DNA from: Opitutaceae bacterium
GTDB lineage: Bacteria > Verrucomicrobiota > Verrucomicrobiia > Opitutales > Opitutaceae
Length of the DNA: 64,000 bases
Assembly: GCA_027482185.1 (NCBI GenBank)
Contig: JAIXWF010000022.1
Span: 868,001 to 932,000, forward strand
Reading direction: 5' to 3'
The notes under the pieces are model-generated. The model did no database searches and had not been told where the DNA came from. It saw nothing but the letters and a program-made list of their open reading frames with translations. The position numbers and the translations under genes are program-made. This document shows positions 45,854 through 55,732 of the stretch, one piece after another; positions within the stretch are counted from its first letter, which is position 1, and each line of letters begins with the position of its first letter.

Positions 45854-47662
45854 ATGGCCATTGTCAGCCTCCTCGATGTCAGCCTGAGCTTCGGCGGCGC
45901 CCCGTTGCTCGATCGCGTCAATCTCCAGATCGACCGCGGCGAGCGCGTGTGTCTCGTCGGCCGCAACGGCGCAGGCAAGTCGACGCTGATGAAGGTGATC
46001 TCCGGCGTCCTGAAACCGGACGACGGCCAGGTGTTCCGGCCGGGCGGCGGCACCATCTCGACCCTGCAGCAGGAAGTTCCCGCCGGTTTGGCCGGCACGG
46101 TGCGCAGCGTGGTCGAGGGCGAGGGCGGCAGCTACGAGGAGCACAACGACTGGGAGCGCCACGACCGCGTCGAGACCCTGATGGAGAAAATGGGCCTGCC
46201 GCCGGAGATGGAGTTTTCCGCCCTTTCCGCCGGACAAAAGCGCCGCGTGCTGCTGGCGCGCGGACTGGTCGAGGAACCGCAACTGCTGCTGCTCGACGAG
46301 CCGACCAACCATCTCGATCTCGAGTCGATCCGCTGGCTCGAGGAATTCCTGCTCGAATGGGGCGGGGCGCTGCTGTTCGTGACGCACGACCGCGCGTTCC
46401 TCCGCCGGCTGGCCACCCGCATCGTCGAGGTCGACCGCGGCCGGCTCATCGGCTGGCAGTGCGACTACGACACGTTTCTCGTCCGCAAACAGGCGGTGCT
46501 CGAGGCCGAGGAAGTGCAGCGGGCGCAGTTCGACAAGAAGCTGGCGCAGGAAGAAGAGTGGATCCGCCGCGGCGTGAAGGCGCAGCGTTCGCGCGCGCAG
46601 AACCGCATCAACGCCCTCAAATCCATGCGCGCCGAGCGCGCGGCCCGGCGCGAGCGCGCGGGCACCGCGAAGATCACCGCGCAGGAGGCCGAGCGCACCG
46701 GCTTCAAGGTCGTCACCTGCGAGAACGTCAGTTTCAAGTACCAGGACCGCTGGATCATCCGCGACTTCACGACCCGCATCGAGCGCGGCGACAAGATCGG
46801 CATCGTCGGCCCCAACGGCGCCGGCAAGACGACCCTGCTGCGCCTGCTGCTCGGCCAACTCGCGCCGCAGACCGGCGCGGTGGAGCACGGCACGAAATTG
46901 GAAATCGTCTACTTCGACCAGCTGCGCGCGCAGCTCGACGAGACGATGCGCGTGCAGGACGCCGTCGCCGACGGCAACGCGACCGTCACCATCAACGGCA
47001 AGACGCGCCACGTGATTTCGTATCTCGAGGATTTCCTCTTCGAGCCGGCGCGGGCCCGCACGCCGATCAAAGCGCTCTCGGGCGGCGAACGGAACCGCCT
47101 GCTGCTCGCGCGGCTGTTCACGAAGCCGGCGAACGTGCTCGTGCTCGACGAGCCGACGAACGACCTCGACGCCGAAACGCTGGAGTTGCTCGAGGATCTG
47201 CTCGTGGAGTTCGGCGGCACGGTGCTGCTCGTGAGCCACGACCGCGCCTTCCTGAACGAAGTGAGCACGAGCCTGCTGGTTTTCGAGGGCGAAGGCCGGA
47301 TCGGCGAATACATCGGCGGCTACGACGATTGGCAGAAGGAGCGCGCGGCGCAGGCCGCCGCCGCGGCGGCCGCGGAGGAGAAGGCGAAACGCGAGGCCCG
47401 CGGCGCCACTGCGAAGGCCGGCACCGGCTCGCCCGCCAAGCCGGCGCGCAAACTTTCGAACAAGGAACGGGCCGAACTGGAGGCGCTGCCGAAACGCATC
47501 GAGGTCCTCGAGGCGGAGCAGGCGACGCTGACGGCCAAGTTGGCCGATCCGGCGTTCTTCAAGACGGCGGGCGCGGAAGTCGCGCGCGCCACCGGCCGCC
47601 TCCAGGAAATCGAAACGGAATTGGCGACGGCGTACGCGCGTTGGTCCGAGCTCGAAGGCTGA
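45854..47662 (+). CDS. uup: ABC-F family ATPase (Uup-like)
   Basis: This protein of 602 residues has two ATPase domains: GRNGAGKSTLMKV near 35 and LLLLDEPTNHLDLE near 150 in the first, GPNGAGKTTLLRL near 315 and LSGGERNRLLLARL then DEPTNDLDAETLE near 415 in the second. The C-terminus (about 540-600, EALPKRIEVLEAEQATLTAKL) is a coiled coil typical of Uup/EttA relatives. These proteins act on ribosomes or on structured DNA and are soluble. Uup-type is favoured by the coiled coil and the inter-domain linker (QKRRVLLAR, VKAQRSRAQNRIN). The neighbouring gene at 47871 is co-directional. Confidence 0.88.
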   Translation: MAIVSLLDVSLSFGGAPLLDRVNLQIDRGERVCLVGRNGAGKSTLMKVISGVLKPDDGQVFRPGGGTISTLQQEVPAGLAGTVRSVVEGEGGSYEEHNDWERHDRVETLMEKMGLPPEMEFSALSAGQKRRVLLARGLVEEPQLLLLDEPTNHLDLESIRWLEEFLLEWGGALLFVTHDRAFLRRLATRIVEVDRGRLIGWQCDYDTFLVRKQAVLEAEEVQRAQFDKKLAQEEEWIRRGVKAQRSRAQNRINALKSMRAERAARRERAGTAKITAQEAERTGFKVVTCENVSFKYQDRWIIRDFTTRIERGDKIGIVGPNGAGKTTLLRLLLGQLAPQTGAVEHGTKLEIVYFDQLRAQLDETMRVQDAVADGNATVTINGKTRHVISYLEDFLFEPARARTPIKALSGGERNRLLLARLFTKPANVLVLDEPTNDLDAETLELLEDLLVEFGGTVLLVSHDRAFLNEVSTSLLVFEGEGRIGEYIGGYDDWQKERAAQAAAAAAAEEKAKREARGATAKAGTGSPAKPARKLSNKERAELEALPKRIEVLEAEQATLTAKLADPAFFKTAGAEVARATGRLQEIETELATAYARWSELEG

Positions 47663-47870
47663 ACGGCGGGCGCGCGGCCGAGGCGCGGCGAAGGTTCCAA
47701 GGCGGGAGATTCGGTCGACGTCGGAGCGCGAAGTTTGCCCGGGCCGGCGCGGCAGCCTTGATTTCCCTTCCGGTTCCGCTCTCGTCGCAGGCCATGGGAA
47801 CGAGCTTCTTCCGCCAATCTCGGCCTTGCCGGTCGGGCGCGGTGTCGTTTCCCGCGGGGCGGTTCCGGCC

Positions 47871-48851
47871 ATGAATTCCGGCAAACCACCTGGATCCAAG
47901 GACGGCGGCGACGTGCCGTCGGCCGCCGAACTTTTCAAAGGCGTGCGTCCGCCTGCTCCGACTCCGCCGGGCGGGATGCCGACGGTGCCGGGCAAACCGG
48001 GTCCGACCTTGCCGAAGCTGTCCGGGTTTTCGCCGCTGCTGCTGCGGCCGATGACGGCGCCGAAGCCGCCGGGCCTGGAGCCGGCGCCCCGCGTTTTGCC
48101 CGCCTTGCCGGCGACTCCGCCGCCGGCGGCCGCCGCGGAGCCGAGGCCGCTTCCCGAGACCGAAGCTCCCTTGGCGGCGGCCAGCGCGGTGCCGCTCCCG
48201 CCGTCGCCTTCCGTCGCGCCGTTTCCGCCGGCGGCAGCGGCTGCGGATGCGACCGAGCCGGAAGTTCCGACCGCGCTGCTGAAGACCTCGTCGACTCCGG
48301 CGCTGCTGCGGGCGGGCGCCACGATGTTCAAACTCGGCTTCGCCGTCGCCGTCGTCGTGGGCCTCGGCTTCGTGGCCGTGAAGTACGGTCTGCCGCTGCT
48401 CCGGGAGATGAACAAACCGCCGGGGGCGCCGGTCGTCGTGGACAAAGAGGCTTCGACGGCGGTGAAGGTGATCCAGCAAACGCGGGCGGTCGTGGCGAAA
48501 AACGACGCGCGTGTGGCGCAACTCGACGAAGTGATTGCCAGCGACGCCAAGGTGCCGGACGTGGCCGCGAAAGTCGCGGCGCCGGCCCCCGAGCCCGCGC
48601 CCAAAGCGGCTCCGCCCAAGACGGCGCCGAAGGGCCCGGCGCCGGCGGCGATCGACCAGTTTCTCGCGCAGATGGTGGTCGGCGGTGTCTTCGAAGGCGC
48701 GGAGCCGCGGGCCCTGCTCAACGGCCGGATCGTGAAGCTCGACGAAATCGTGGAGCGCCCGCTCGGCCTGCGCTTCATCGGCATCGACGGCGGCCAGAAG
48801 GAGCTGTGGTTTTCCGACGCGACCGGACGCATGTACCGGCGGCGTTATTGA
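47871..48851 (+). CDS. Proline-rich single-pass membrane protein
   Basis: Starting at the ATG at 47871 gives 326 residues. Residues 1-160 are Pro/Ala/Gly-rich and probably disordered (PPGGMPTVPGKPGPTLPKL). A transmembrane helix follows (LGFAVAVVVGLGFVAVKYGL, about 155-175), then an Ala/Lys-rich linker. A C-terminal globular patch (FLAQMVVGGVFEGAEPRAL and GRIVKLDEIVERPLGLRFIG, ending FSDATGRMYRRRY) recalls small domains of secretion or pilus assembly proteins. I recognise no named family. It is downstream of the ABC-F gene, with a 208-bp gap. Confidence 0.6.
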   Translation: MNSGKPPGSKDGGDVPSAAELFKGVRPPAPTPPGGMPTVPGKPGPTLPKLSGFSPLLLRPMTAPKPPGLEPAPRVLPALPATPPPAAAAEPRPLPETEAPLAAASAVPLPPSPSVAPFPPAAAAADATEPEVPTALLKTSSTPALLRAGATMFKLGFAVAVVVGLGFVAVKYGLPLLREMNKPPGAPVVVDKEASTAVKVIQQTRAVVAKNDARVAQLDEVIASDAKVPDVAAKVAAPAPEPAPKAAPPKTAPKGPAPAAIDQFLAQMVVGGVFEGAEPRALLNGRIVKLDEIVERPLGLRFIGIDGGQKELWFSDATGRMYRRRY

Positions 48852-49198
48852 GTGCGAGGCGTCCGGCCGTGGGCAGCTGCGACCGCCAGCCAGCGGCGAT
48901 CGATCCGGGGACCGGCACCGGCTGCTCGCCGCCACCCGTTGGTGCCCGCGGCTACCGGGCCAAGGTTTTCCGGGCTGTATTGAGAAATTGATCCGCAGTC
49001 GTTACGGACAACGTCGTCGCCGAACGCAGAGCCAGAAGTCTAGACCGGACATTAGGTACGATTGTGGGCTCCGATTGTCGGAATCGCTTACACTTTGGCG
49101 GTTGGAAATGACGTAAGTAATAGCACCATAGCGGATGGGTATTACCCAAATAATTGGTTAGGAGTGGTTAGTGATTCCGGCAATTTATGTGAAAGATG

Positions 49199-49214
49199 AG
49201 GTCCAAATTCTGCA
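49199..49214 (+). promoter_or_regulatory. Candidate -24/-12-like promoter
   Basis: AGGTCCAAATTCTGCA has GG-N10-GC spacing and CTGCA at -12. The -24 half is poor. It lies about 48 bp before the CTERM ATG at 49262. The 410-bp spacer 48852-49261 is AT-richer than its surroundings and otherwise shows a small GGGTATTACCC palindrome near 49136 and no gene. Confidence 0.25.
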
Positions 49215-49261
49215 TCAAGGGCGACCTGTTGTTTACTCACCACCACGAACAAACCAATCCA

Positions 49262-49831
49262 ATGAAGAAGTCCTTCTTTTCCCTTTTCCGACAGATGCCG
49301 GTTTTGCTGCTGGGCCTCGGTCTTGCCAGCGCCAACGTGGCCTATGCCGGTCCCTTCGGCGTGACGACGCTCAGTCCCTCGGCGCAAACGGTTGAGGTCG
49401 GCGATACGTTCTCGGTCAATCTCATGTTTCAGCCGGGCACTTACCCGACGAGCGGCCTGAAGACTCCGTTGAGCTTCAATTCGAGCATCCTGCAGTTCGT
49501 GTCGGCGTCCTCGACCTACGGCAGTGCGACGTTCAACACCGCCAACAGCGGCACGGGATCCGTCAGCTTCCAGTATCTCGGCGGTTTCTCGAGCCCGACG
49601 ATGGCGACCTTCAATTTCCTCGCGGTCGGCGTGGGCACGAGCGCCCTCGATATCAATCCCGAACAGTGGCTCAACAACTACGGCTGGTTCGGCATCAACG
49701 GTCTTGCGGTCGACGGTTCCGTGACGGTCACGCCGAGCTCCGCACCGGTGCCCGATGCGGCGTCCACGGTGGCGCTCCTCGGCCTCGCGCTGCTCGGTTT
49801 CGCGGTGCTGCGCCGTCGGGCGCAGGCCTGA
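49262..49831 (+). CDS. VPDSG-CTERM-type surface protein
   Basis: Starting at the ATG at 49262 gives 189 residues with signal peptide MKKSFFSLFRQMPVLLLGLG... cut near AYA-GP. The tail VPDAASTVALLGLALLGFAV ends in RRRAQA, the verrucomicrobial VPDSG form of the exosortase signal. The body (VEVGDTFSVNLMFQPGTYPT, SFNSSILQFVSASSTYG, TFNFLAVGVG) resembles a cohesin-like beta sandwich. It is followed by a strong terminator at 49863. A surface-anchored or matrix role is inferred. Confidence 0.87.
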   Translation: MKKSFFSLFRQMPVLLLGLGLASANVAYAGPFGVTTLSPSAQTVEVGDTFSVNLMFQPGTYPTSGLKTPLSFNSSILQFVSASSTYGSATFNTANSGTGSVSFQYLGGFSSPTMATFNFLAVGVGTSALDINPEQWLNNYGWFGINGLAVDGSVTVTPSSAPVPDAASTVALLGLALLGFAVLRRRAQA

Positions 49832-49862
49832 GGCGAACGCCGATATTCCCGCTTTCCGCGAA

Positions 49863-49888
49863 GCCCCGGCGCCGCCGGGGCTTTTTCT
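49863..49888 (+). terminator. Rho-independent terminator
   Basis: GCCCCGG (49863-49869) pairs with CCGGGGC (49875-49881) and is followed by five T residues (49882-49886). It lies 32 bp after the CTERM stop, and the convergent sulfatase ends 25 bp beyond. Confidence 0.85.
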
Positions 49889-49912
49889 TTGGCCGGCTGG
49901 GACGGGCCGCGC

Positions 49913-51328
49913 TTACTCCGCCTTTTTCTTTTTCCCGCCCTGCTTGTTGCCCTGCGCCGGCGGCTCGGTTTCCGCGGCGTCGGTTTTCGGCAGGTAGCGC
50001 GCGAGCTCGGCGATGCGGGCGGCGTGTTCGGGTTTGGCGGCGAGATTCACGTACTCGTTGGGGTCCGCGGTCTCGTCGTAGAGTTCCTCGTTGCCGTTCG
50101 CGTAGCGGATGTAGCGCCAGCCGGCGCTGCGGACGGTGTGGTTTTTGTAGCGGTACGTCGTGACCGCGGGGAGGTCCCACTTGGCCTGCGGATCGGCAAG
50201 CAACGGGCGGATGCTGCGGCCCTCGACATGCGCGGGAACGGGCAAACCGCAGAGCTCGGCGAGCGTCGGGTAGATGCTCATGAAGTCGACGGGCCGGTCG
50301 CAGATCGTACCGGCTTTGGTGATACCGGGAGCGACCCAGATGAAGGGCGCGCGCGTCGCTTCCTCCCAGAGCGCGAATTTCCGCCAATGGCTCTTTTCGC
50401 CGAGGTGCCAGCCGTGGTCGCCCCAGAGGCAGACGATGGTGTTGTCGCGGTGCGGCGACCGCTCCAGGGCATCGAGCAGGCGGCCGAGGTTCATGTCGCA
50501 GTAGGCGATGGTCGCGAGGTAGGCCTGCACGGCTTCTTTCCAGCGGCCGGATTCGAGCATCGCGGCGTGGTCGCCCTGCGGCCGGGCCATGGCGACACCG
50601 GCGGGCGGCACGTCGGCGAGGTCGTTTTCCAGATGCGGAGGCAGTTTGATCGAGGCGAGCGGGAAGCGATCGAAGTACTTGCGCGGGACGTTCCACGGCA
50701 TGTGCGGTTTGTGGAAACCGACGGCGAGGAAGAAGGGTTTGGCCTGGGGTTTGCCGAGGGCGGCGATGGCGTAGTCCGCGATTTTCCAATCCGGCAATTC
50801 GTCGTCGCGGCAATCGAGCGGGGCGAATTTGATGCCGCCGACGCCTTCGCTTTGCCCGGCCGCGACCCTCGGGTAGGCTCCTTCTTTCCCGAGGTAGTCG
50901 TCCCATTCCTCTGGGCGGCGGTAGGATTCGTGGTAGATTTTGCCGGCGCCGTGGACGTAGTAGCCCCCCTTCCGGAAGGCCGTGGTCAACGTAAGCGCGG
51001 GATCGATGAGGGGGCGGAAGTCGATGTTGTTTTCGTAGACCGCCGAGGTCGAGGGCCGGAGGCCCGACATGAGCGCGGCGCGCGACGGATTGCAGACGGG
51101 CGACGCGCAGTAGGCGCGCGTGAACGCGACGCCCATTTTCGCGAGCCGGTCGAAATTCGGCGTGCGCGCCTGCGGATTGCGGCCGAAGTAGCCGACCCAG
51201 TCGCGCAGGTCGTCGACGGCGATGAAGAGGACGTTGGGTTTGGCCGGCGCGGCGGCCGCGGCGCGGAGGGGGAACGCGGCGGCGGCGACTCCGGCCAGCA
51301 CGCACAGGAGGAGGCGGGGCGATTTCAT
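49913..51328 (-). CDS. Sulfatase (iduronate-2-sulfatase-like), exported
   Basis: Starting at the ATG at 51328 gives 471 residues and a signal peptide (RLLLCVLAGVAAAAFPLRAA). NVLFIAVDDLRDWVG near 32 supplies metal-binding Asp residues. CASPVCNPSRAALMSGLRPS carries the CxPxR formylglycine site at Cys79. WGDHGWHLGEKSHW near 310 and the C-terminal YRYKNHTVRSAGWRYIRYAN match iduronate-2-sulfatase relatives. A formylglycine-generating enzyme is needed and is not in view. It would cleave sulfate esters from glycans outside the cytoplasm. It stands alone, divergent from nothing near. Confidence 0.9.
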   Translation of the reverse strand: MKSPRLLLCVLAGVAAAAFPLRAAAAAPAKPNVLFIAVDDLRDWVGYFGRNPQARTPNFDRLAKMGVAFTRAYCASPVCNPSRAALMSGLRPSTSAVYENNIDFRPLIDPALTLTTAFRKGGYYVHGAGKIYHESYRRPEEWDDYLGKEGAYPRVAAGQSEGVGGIKFAPLDCRDDELPDWKIADYAIAALGKPQAKPFFLAVGFHKPHMPWNVPRKYFDRFPLASIKLPPHLENDLADVPPAGVAMARPQGDHAAMLESGRWKEAVQAYLATIAYCDMNLGRLLDALERSPHRDNTIVCLWGDHGWHLGEKSHWRKFALWEEATRAPFIWVAPGITKAGTICDRPVDFMSIYPTLAELCGLPVPAHVEGRSIRPLLADPQAKWDLPAVTTYRYKNHTVRSAGWRYIRYANGNEELYDETADPNEYVNLAAKPEHAARIAELARYLPKTDAAETEPPAQGNKQGGKKKKAE

Positions 51329-51442
51329 GGGGTTCGGCAGCCTGAGGCGGGCGGCGGCGGGTTGTCGATGCCGTTGCCCGGAGCCAAGGGGCGGCGCTCC
51401 GCTGCCTCGATCGCTCAACTCTCAGCTTGAGACTGCTCCGTC

Positions 51443-52096
51443 TCAGTTCCGCACCGCGAAGCGCGTCTGCAGGTCCGCGAGCGCGACTTCGGCGAGGGAA
51501 CCGACGCGCAGATCGGCGTGGGCGAAGTCGTGGTGCGCGGTGGAAGCGTTGGGCGCGACGACGGTCCATAGATTCGCGCGCTTGGCCGCGAGCGAGCCGG
51601 TGTGCGAATCCTCGAACGCGACCGCCTCGTGGCCGCGCAGGCCGAAATGCCGCAGGACCAATTTGTAGAGGTCGGGTTCGGGTTTCGGCGAGGGCACGTC
51701 TTCGCGGCAGGCGAGAAACGCGAAACGGTCGAGCAGCCCGAGGCGACCGAGATGGCCCTCGACCCACGCGTGGTCGGAGTTCGAAGCGAGCGCGACGTGC
51801 AGTCCGGCGGTGCGCGCAGCGTCGAGCAGCGCGACGACGCCGGGCAGAATCGGTTGGCGCAGGAGCAAGTCGCCTTTCGAGACCTGGCGCTCGCGTTCGA
51901 GGGCGGGGCGGTCCGCGGCCGGGCCGAAGCCGCGCCACGGATCGAAGGCGTAGTCCGCGTGGCCGACGCTGCGGATGAAGAGCGGCCGATCGAAGGCGAC
52001 GCCGTGGGCCGCGTGCACGACGGCGTAGGAATCGATCAGGGGAGTTTCGGTGTCGACGATGAGACCGTCGAAGTCGAAGACGAGGGCGCGGAGCAT
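51443..52096 (-). CDS. HAD-superfamily phosphatase
   Basis: This protein of 217 residues opens ALVFDFDGLIVDTETPLIDS with the nucleophile Asp pair of motif I. HVALASNSDHAWVEGHL is motif II. SPKPEPDLYKLVL with VAFEDSHTGSLAAKRAN are motifs III and IV. The helical cap and length match beta-phosphoglucomutase/GS1-like phosphatases acting on sugar or nucleotide phosphates. It is the fourth gene in a co-directional run with the PNPOx-like and MFS genes. The substrate is unknown. Confidence 0.88.
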   Translation of the reverse strand: MLRALVFDFDGLIVDTETPLIDSYAVVHAAHGVAFDRPLFIRSVGHADYAFDPWRGFGPAADRPALERERQVSKGDLLLRQPILPGVVALLDAARTAGLHVALASNSDHAWVEGHLGRLGLLDRFAFLACREDVPSPKPEPDLYKLVLRHFGLRGHEAVAFEDSHTGSLAAKRANLWTVVAPNASTAHHDFAHADLRVGSLAEVALADLQTRFAVRN

Positions 52097-52153
52097 GAAA
52101 GGACGAGCGTGCGGGAAAGGACGGCGGAAGCGAAGCGCGGAGACGGGCGGGTT

Positions 52154-52702
52154 CTATTCGCCGAGCAGCCCGGTCGGCAGCCCGTCGATGCTGCGGACGT
52201 TTTTCTCGGCCCAGTAGGCGGCGACGGCGTCGGGTCCGCGGCGGCGCCACGTATCCGGCAGCGTGGTGCGTTCGCCGGCGGAGGCGAAGAGCGGGACGCC
52301 GAAGCCGCAGGAGGTCTGCACGCTTTCGATCTCGGCGACGATGAGCTGGCGTTCGCCGGGCAGATCCGGCCCGAAGGCGGGGCGCAGGTCGCGCCACTCG
52401 GGATCGCGGGGCCGGACGGCCCGCCCGCGGCCGTAGATCCGGAGGATGAGCGGGGCGCCCTCGAAACTGCAGAACATGAACGTCACGCGGCTGTTCTCCG
52501 CGAGGTGGGCGGCGGTTTCGTTGCCGCTCCCCGTGCAATCGAGGTAGCCGGCGCGGCCGGGGCCGAGCACGCGGAAGGCGTCGAGTCCCTTCGGCGAGAG
52601 GTTGACGCGGCCGTCGCGGGGCGCGGAGGCGACGAAGAAGATTTTCTGCGCGGCGATGAACTCGCGGTGCGCGGGGGAGAGCTCGGGGAAGAATTTGGCC
52701 AT
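52154..52702 (-). CDS. Pyridoxamine-5'-phosphate-oxidase-fold protein
   Basis: This protein of 182 residues begins LSPAHREFIAAQKIFFVASA. GRVNLSPKGLDAFRVLG and YLDCTGSGNETAAHLAENSR, then VTFMFCSFEGAPLILRIYGR, form the split-barrel flavin-binding fold. Such proteins bind FMN or F420 and reduce small molecules. No residues define a true PdxH. It is 57 bp from the HAD gene and 7 bp from the MFS gene, so the three are probably co-transcribed. Confidence 0.83.
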   Translation of the reverse strand: MAKFFPELSPAHREFIAAQKIFFVASAPRDGRVNLSPKGLDAFRVLGPGRAGYLDCTGSGNETAAHLAENSRVTFMFCSFEGAPLILRIYGRGRAVRPRDPEWRDLRPAFGPDLPGERQLIVAEIESVQTSCGFGVPLFASAGERTTLPDTWRRRGPDAVAAYWAEKNVRSIDGLPTGLLGE

Positions 52703-52709
52703 GGGAAAC

Positions 52710-53933
52710 TCAGGGGGCGGCGGTGGCCTGGCGGACGGCGTCGCGGGTCAGCCACACGCCGACGAGGGCGACGAGGAGCACACCGGTGAGCACGACGTAG
52801 CCGGCGGGCGGGCCGTGGGTGTCGATCACGGCCATCGCCATGACGAGCACGGTGCGCAGCACGCGGTCGAGCACCTGGTAGAAGCCGCCGACGCGGCCCA
52901 TGACTTCGTTGGGCACGAGGTGCAGGAGCAAAGAGCTGCGGGCGACGCGGCAACCGGCGTTGCCGAAGCCGAGGAGGATGCCGGCGGCGAGGAACGCGAG
53001 CGGCAGTTGCACGAAGATCAGCACGAGGAGCCCGCCGAGGAAGACGAGCATGGTCGCCGGGATCGTGGCGCCGGCACTGTGGCGGCCGATGAGCTTCGGG
53101 AGCCAGAAGCCCGCGGCGATGGCCCCGAGGGCGAAGGTGATTTCCCCGCCCGCGAAGTACAGGGCGCTGGCCTGCAGGGTCTGCGCCACGTAGATCGGGA
53201 AAAGGTAGTTGCTCGCCATCACGATCAGGAACGGCAGCAGCGCGCAGGTGAAGAAAATCGCCACGCGGGGGCGGGCGGCGAGCCACGCCCAGCCGGCGCC
53301 GACGCCGCCCCAGACCGAAGTCCGGCCGCGGCCGGCCGCGCCGCCGGCGAGGTGGGTGGCCTCGTAGGGCAGGGTCGCCTGGATGAGGAAGCTCGCAAGG
53401 TAGGTGGCCGCATCGAAAAACAGGATACCCCAGAGCGGCACGTGTTCGACCAGCAGGCCGGCGAGGCCGCCCGCGATCATCATCGCGGTCTGGCCCTGGA
53501 TCTCGAGCAGGCCGGTGAGCGACTGGTATTGCGACCGGTCGAAGAGCTGCTGGATCAACGCGAACTTCGCCGGGTAGTGCAGCGTGTAGTACAGCATGCC
53601 GGCGAAATAGACCGCCATCAGTTGCCACGTGGAGAAGCCGCCCAGAATCAATCCCGTCGCGGCCATGGTCATGGTGGCAAAGAACCCCCAGGCCTCGCTC
53701 GCCAGCAGGGCCGTCTTGCGGGAATGGTGGTCGACCCAGGCCCCGTAGTACGGGGTCGTGACGAAGAGCACGATCGTCGTCGCGATCGTGATCCACCGGA
53801 AGGCCTCGTTGCCGCCGGCCTGGTGCACGAGCAGCCACGGCACCGCGAAAATCGTCACGCCCGAACCGATCGAGCCGAGAGTATTCGCGAGCAGGAGCCG
53901 CCGGACGCGGAAGTCGCGAAGCAGGTCTTTCAT
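52710..53933 (-). CDS. MFS transporter
   Basis: Starting at the ATG at 53933 gives 407 residues. The upstream frame lies over the next gene and is rejected. About 10-12 hydrophobic helices are visible, with [20 protein letters not shown] near 16 and the [14 protein letters not shown] motif A loop near 65 typical of the MFS_3/macrolide efflux type. It would export small molecules with a proton gradient. It is head-to-head with the chemotaxis receptor at 54091. Substrate unknown. Confidence 0.87.
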   Translation of the reverse strand: MKDLLRDFRVRRLLLANTLGSIGSGVTIFAVPWLLVHQAGGNEAFRWITIATTIVLFVTTPYYGAWVDHHSRKTALLASEAWGFFATMTMAATGLILGGFSTWQLMAVYFAGMLYYTLHYPAKFALIQQLFDRSQYQSLTGLLEIQGQTAMMIAGGLAGLLVEHVPLWGILFFDAATYLASFLIQATLPYEATHLAGGAAGRGRTSVWGGVGAGWAWLAARPRVAIFFTCALLPFLIVMASNYLFPIYVAQTLQASALYFAGGEITFALGAIAAGFWLPKLIGRHSAGATIPATMLVFLGGLLVLIFVQLPLAFLAAGILLGFGNAGCRVARSSLLLHLVPNEVMGRVGGFYQVLDRVLRTVLVMAMAVIDTHGPPAGYVVLTGVLLVALVGVWLTRDAVRQATAAP

Positions 53934-54090
53934 CGGGAAGCGGAAGCGAAACGCGGGCCGCCCGAAAACGAAAGCGCAGAGTCGGCCCGGACCGGTGCAG
54001 CGGCGGCTCAAGTCGGGGCCGCTTTGTGACGATGCAACGGAAGTCCGTCGCCGCGCGCGGGATGCTTCCGCCGCCGTCCTTTTGCCTGTC

Positions 54091-55641
54091 ATGAAACTTA
54101 CCCTTCGCTTCCAAATCCTGGGCCTCGCCGGCCTGGCCTTGATCGCACTCGTCGTTGTCGGCGGCGGTGCCTACGTGCTGAGCCTCAGGCTCGCCGAGAG
54201 CGTGCGGGTGGCGGACCTGACGTCCCAGGCCCAGCGCAACCATATGCGCGGCGACATGAACCACGACGCCCTGCGCGGGGACGTGAACGCCGCGCTGCTG
54301 GCGGCCCAGTCCAAGGACGCCGAACGCATCGCCAACGTGCGCAAGGCCGTGGAGGACCACGGCAAGGATTTCCGCGCCATGGTGGCGGCGACCAAAGAAC
54401 TGCCGCTCACGCCGGAGTTGAAGGAGGGCTTTGCCGCGCTGGAAAAGCCGGTCGCCGACTACATCGCGGTGTGCGAGGCGGCGGTGATGCTCGCGTTTTC
54501 GGATCTCGCCAAGGCGCAGGCGATGCAGCCGGAAGTGGAGGCGGCTTTCGGCAAACTGCAGGCCGTGCAGGACAAAGTGAGCGATATGGTGGCCGCCGCG
54601 AGCACGCGCGCCACCGAGCGGGCGGAGGAATTGGCGGCGACCTTTTCCCGCATCATCATCACCGCGCTCGGCATCGCCGGCGTGATCTTTTCGGTCGCGG
54701 CCTGGGGGCTCGCGACCCACGTGCACCGCGTCCTGCTCTCGATCCTGCAATCCATGGACCGCTCGACGAAGGACACGGTCGCCTCGGCCGACCTGCTCGT
54801 CACGGCCAGCCGCAAGATTTCCGACAGTTCCTCGGCCCAGGCTGCCTCGCTGGAGGAGAGCAGCGCATCGCTCGAGGAGATGGCCGGCATGACGAAACGC
54901 ACGGCCGAGAACGCGCAGGCCGCCAAGCAATTGGCCAACCGCACGCGCCAGTCCGCCGATACCAGCACCGTGGACATGCAGGAAATGCAGCGCGCGATGG
55001 ACGCGATCAAGGCTTCGAGCGCGGAGATTTCCAAGATCATCAAGACCATCGACGAGATCGCCTTCCAGACGAACATCCTCGCGCTCAACGCGGCGGTCGA
55101 GGCCGCCCGCGCCGGCGAGGCCGGGCTCGGTTTCGCGGTCGTGGCCGACGAGGTGCGCAGCCTGGCCCAGCGCTCGGTCCAGGCCGCGCACGAGACCGCG
55201 GCGAAGATTTCCGAGGCGACGTCGCGCTCCGAACAGGGCGCCACGATCAGCGCCAAGGTCGCGCACAGCCTCAACGAAATGGCGGCCAACGCGCACAAGC
55301 TCGACGAAGTCATCGCCGAGATCGCCCAGGCTTCGCAGGAACAGAGCCAGGGCATCGGCCAGGTGACGTCCGCCGTTGCGGACATGGACCAGGTCACGCA
55401 GGCGAATGCCGCGCAGTCCGAACAGACCACGACGTTGGCCGCGCAGATGCACGAGCAGACCGATCGGCTCACGGATTCGATTTCCAGCCTCGTCTGGCTG
55501 CTGTTCCGCCGGGAAACCCGCGAAGCGCAGCGGGCCCGCACCGGCGAGGCGCCGCCGCCGGCTGCTTCGGCGTCCCAAGGGCGCGCGTCGACGGCGGTGC
55601 GCGCAGGCCGACCGGTGCCGGCGGTTGCGGGCGTGAATTGA
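54091..55641 (+). CDS. Methyl-accepting chemotaxis protein
   Basis: This protein of 516 residues has an N-terminal helix ([20 protein letters not shown]), a helical periplasmic sensor (about 30-185, four-helix-bundle-like) and a second helix ([19 protein letters not shown] near 190-210). No clear HAMP motif is visible. The signalling hairpin is [23 protein letters not shown] then [16 protein letters not shown] at about 320-360, flanked by methylation helices. It passes ligand signals to CheA/CheW at the pole. No che gene is adjacent and there is no C-terminal CheR-docking pentapeptide. The ligand is unknown. Confidence 0.9.
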   Translation: MKLTLRFQILGLAGLALIALVVVGGGAYVLSLRLAESVRVADLTSQAQRNHMRGDMNHDALRGDVNAALLAAQSKDAERIANVRKAVEDHGKDFRAMVAATKELPLTPELKEGFAALEKPVADYIAVCEAAVMLAFSDLAKAQAMQPEVEAAFGKLQAVQDKVSDMVAAASTRATERAEELAATFSRIIITALGIAGVIFSVAAWGLATHVHRVLLSILQSMDRSTKDTVASADLLVTASRKISDSSSAQAASLEESSASLEEMAGMTKRTAENAQAAKQLANRTRQSADTSTVDMQEMQRAMDAIKASSAEISKIIKTIDEIAFQTNILALNAAVEAARAGEAGLGFAVVADEVRSLAQRSVQAAHETAAKISEATSRSEQGATISAKVAHSLNEMAANAHKLDEVIAEIAQASQEQSQGIGQVTSAVADMDQVTQANAAQSEQTTTLAAQMHEQTDRLTDSISSLVWLLFRRETREAQRARTGEAPPPAASASQGRASTAVRAGRPVPAVAGVN

Positions 55642-55732
55642 CGCGCGTGGTCCGCGCGGACGCGGATTGGCGGCGGCGGAAAACTCCGCGCTCGTCAGCG
55701 CCGGCGCGGCCGTTGCATGCTGCGGTCCCTGC

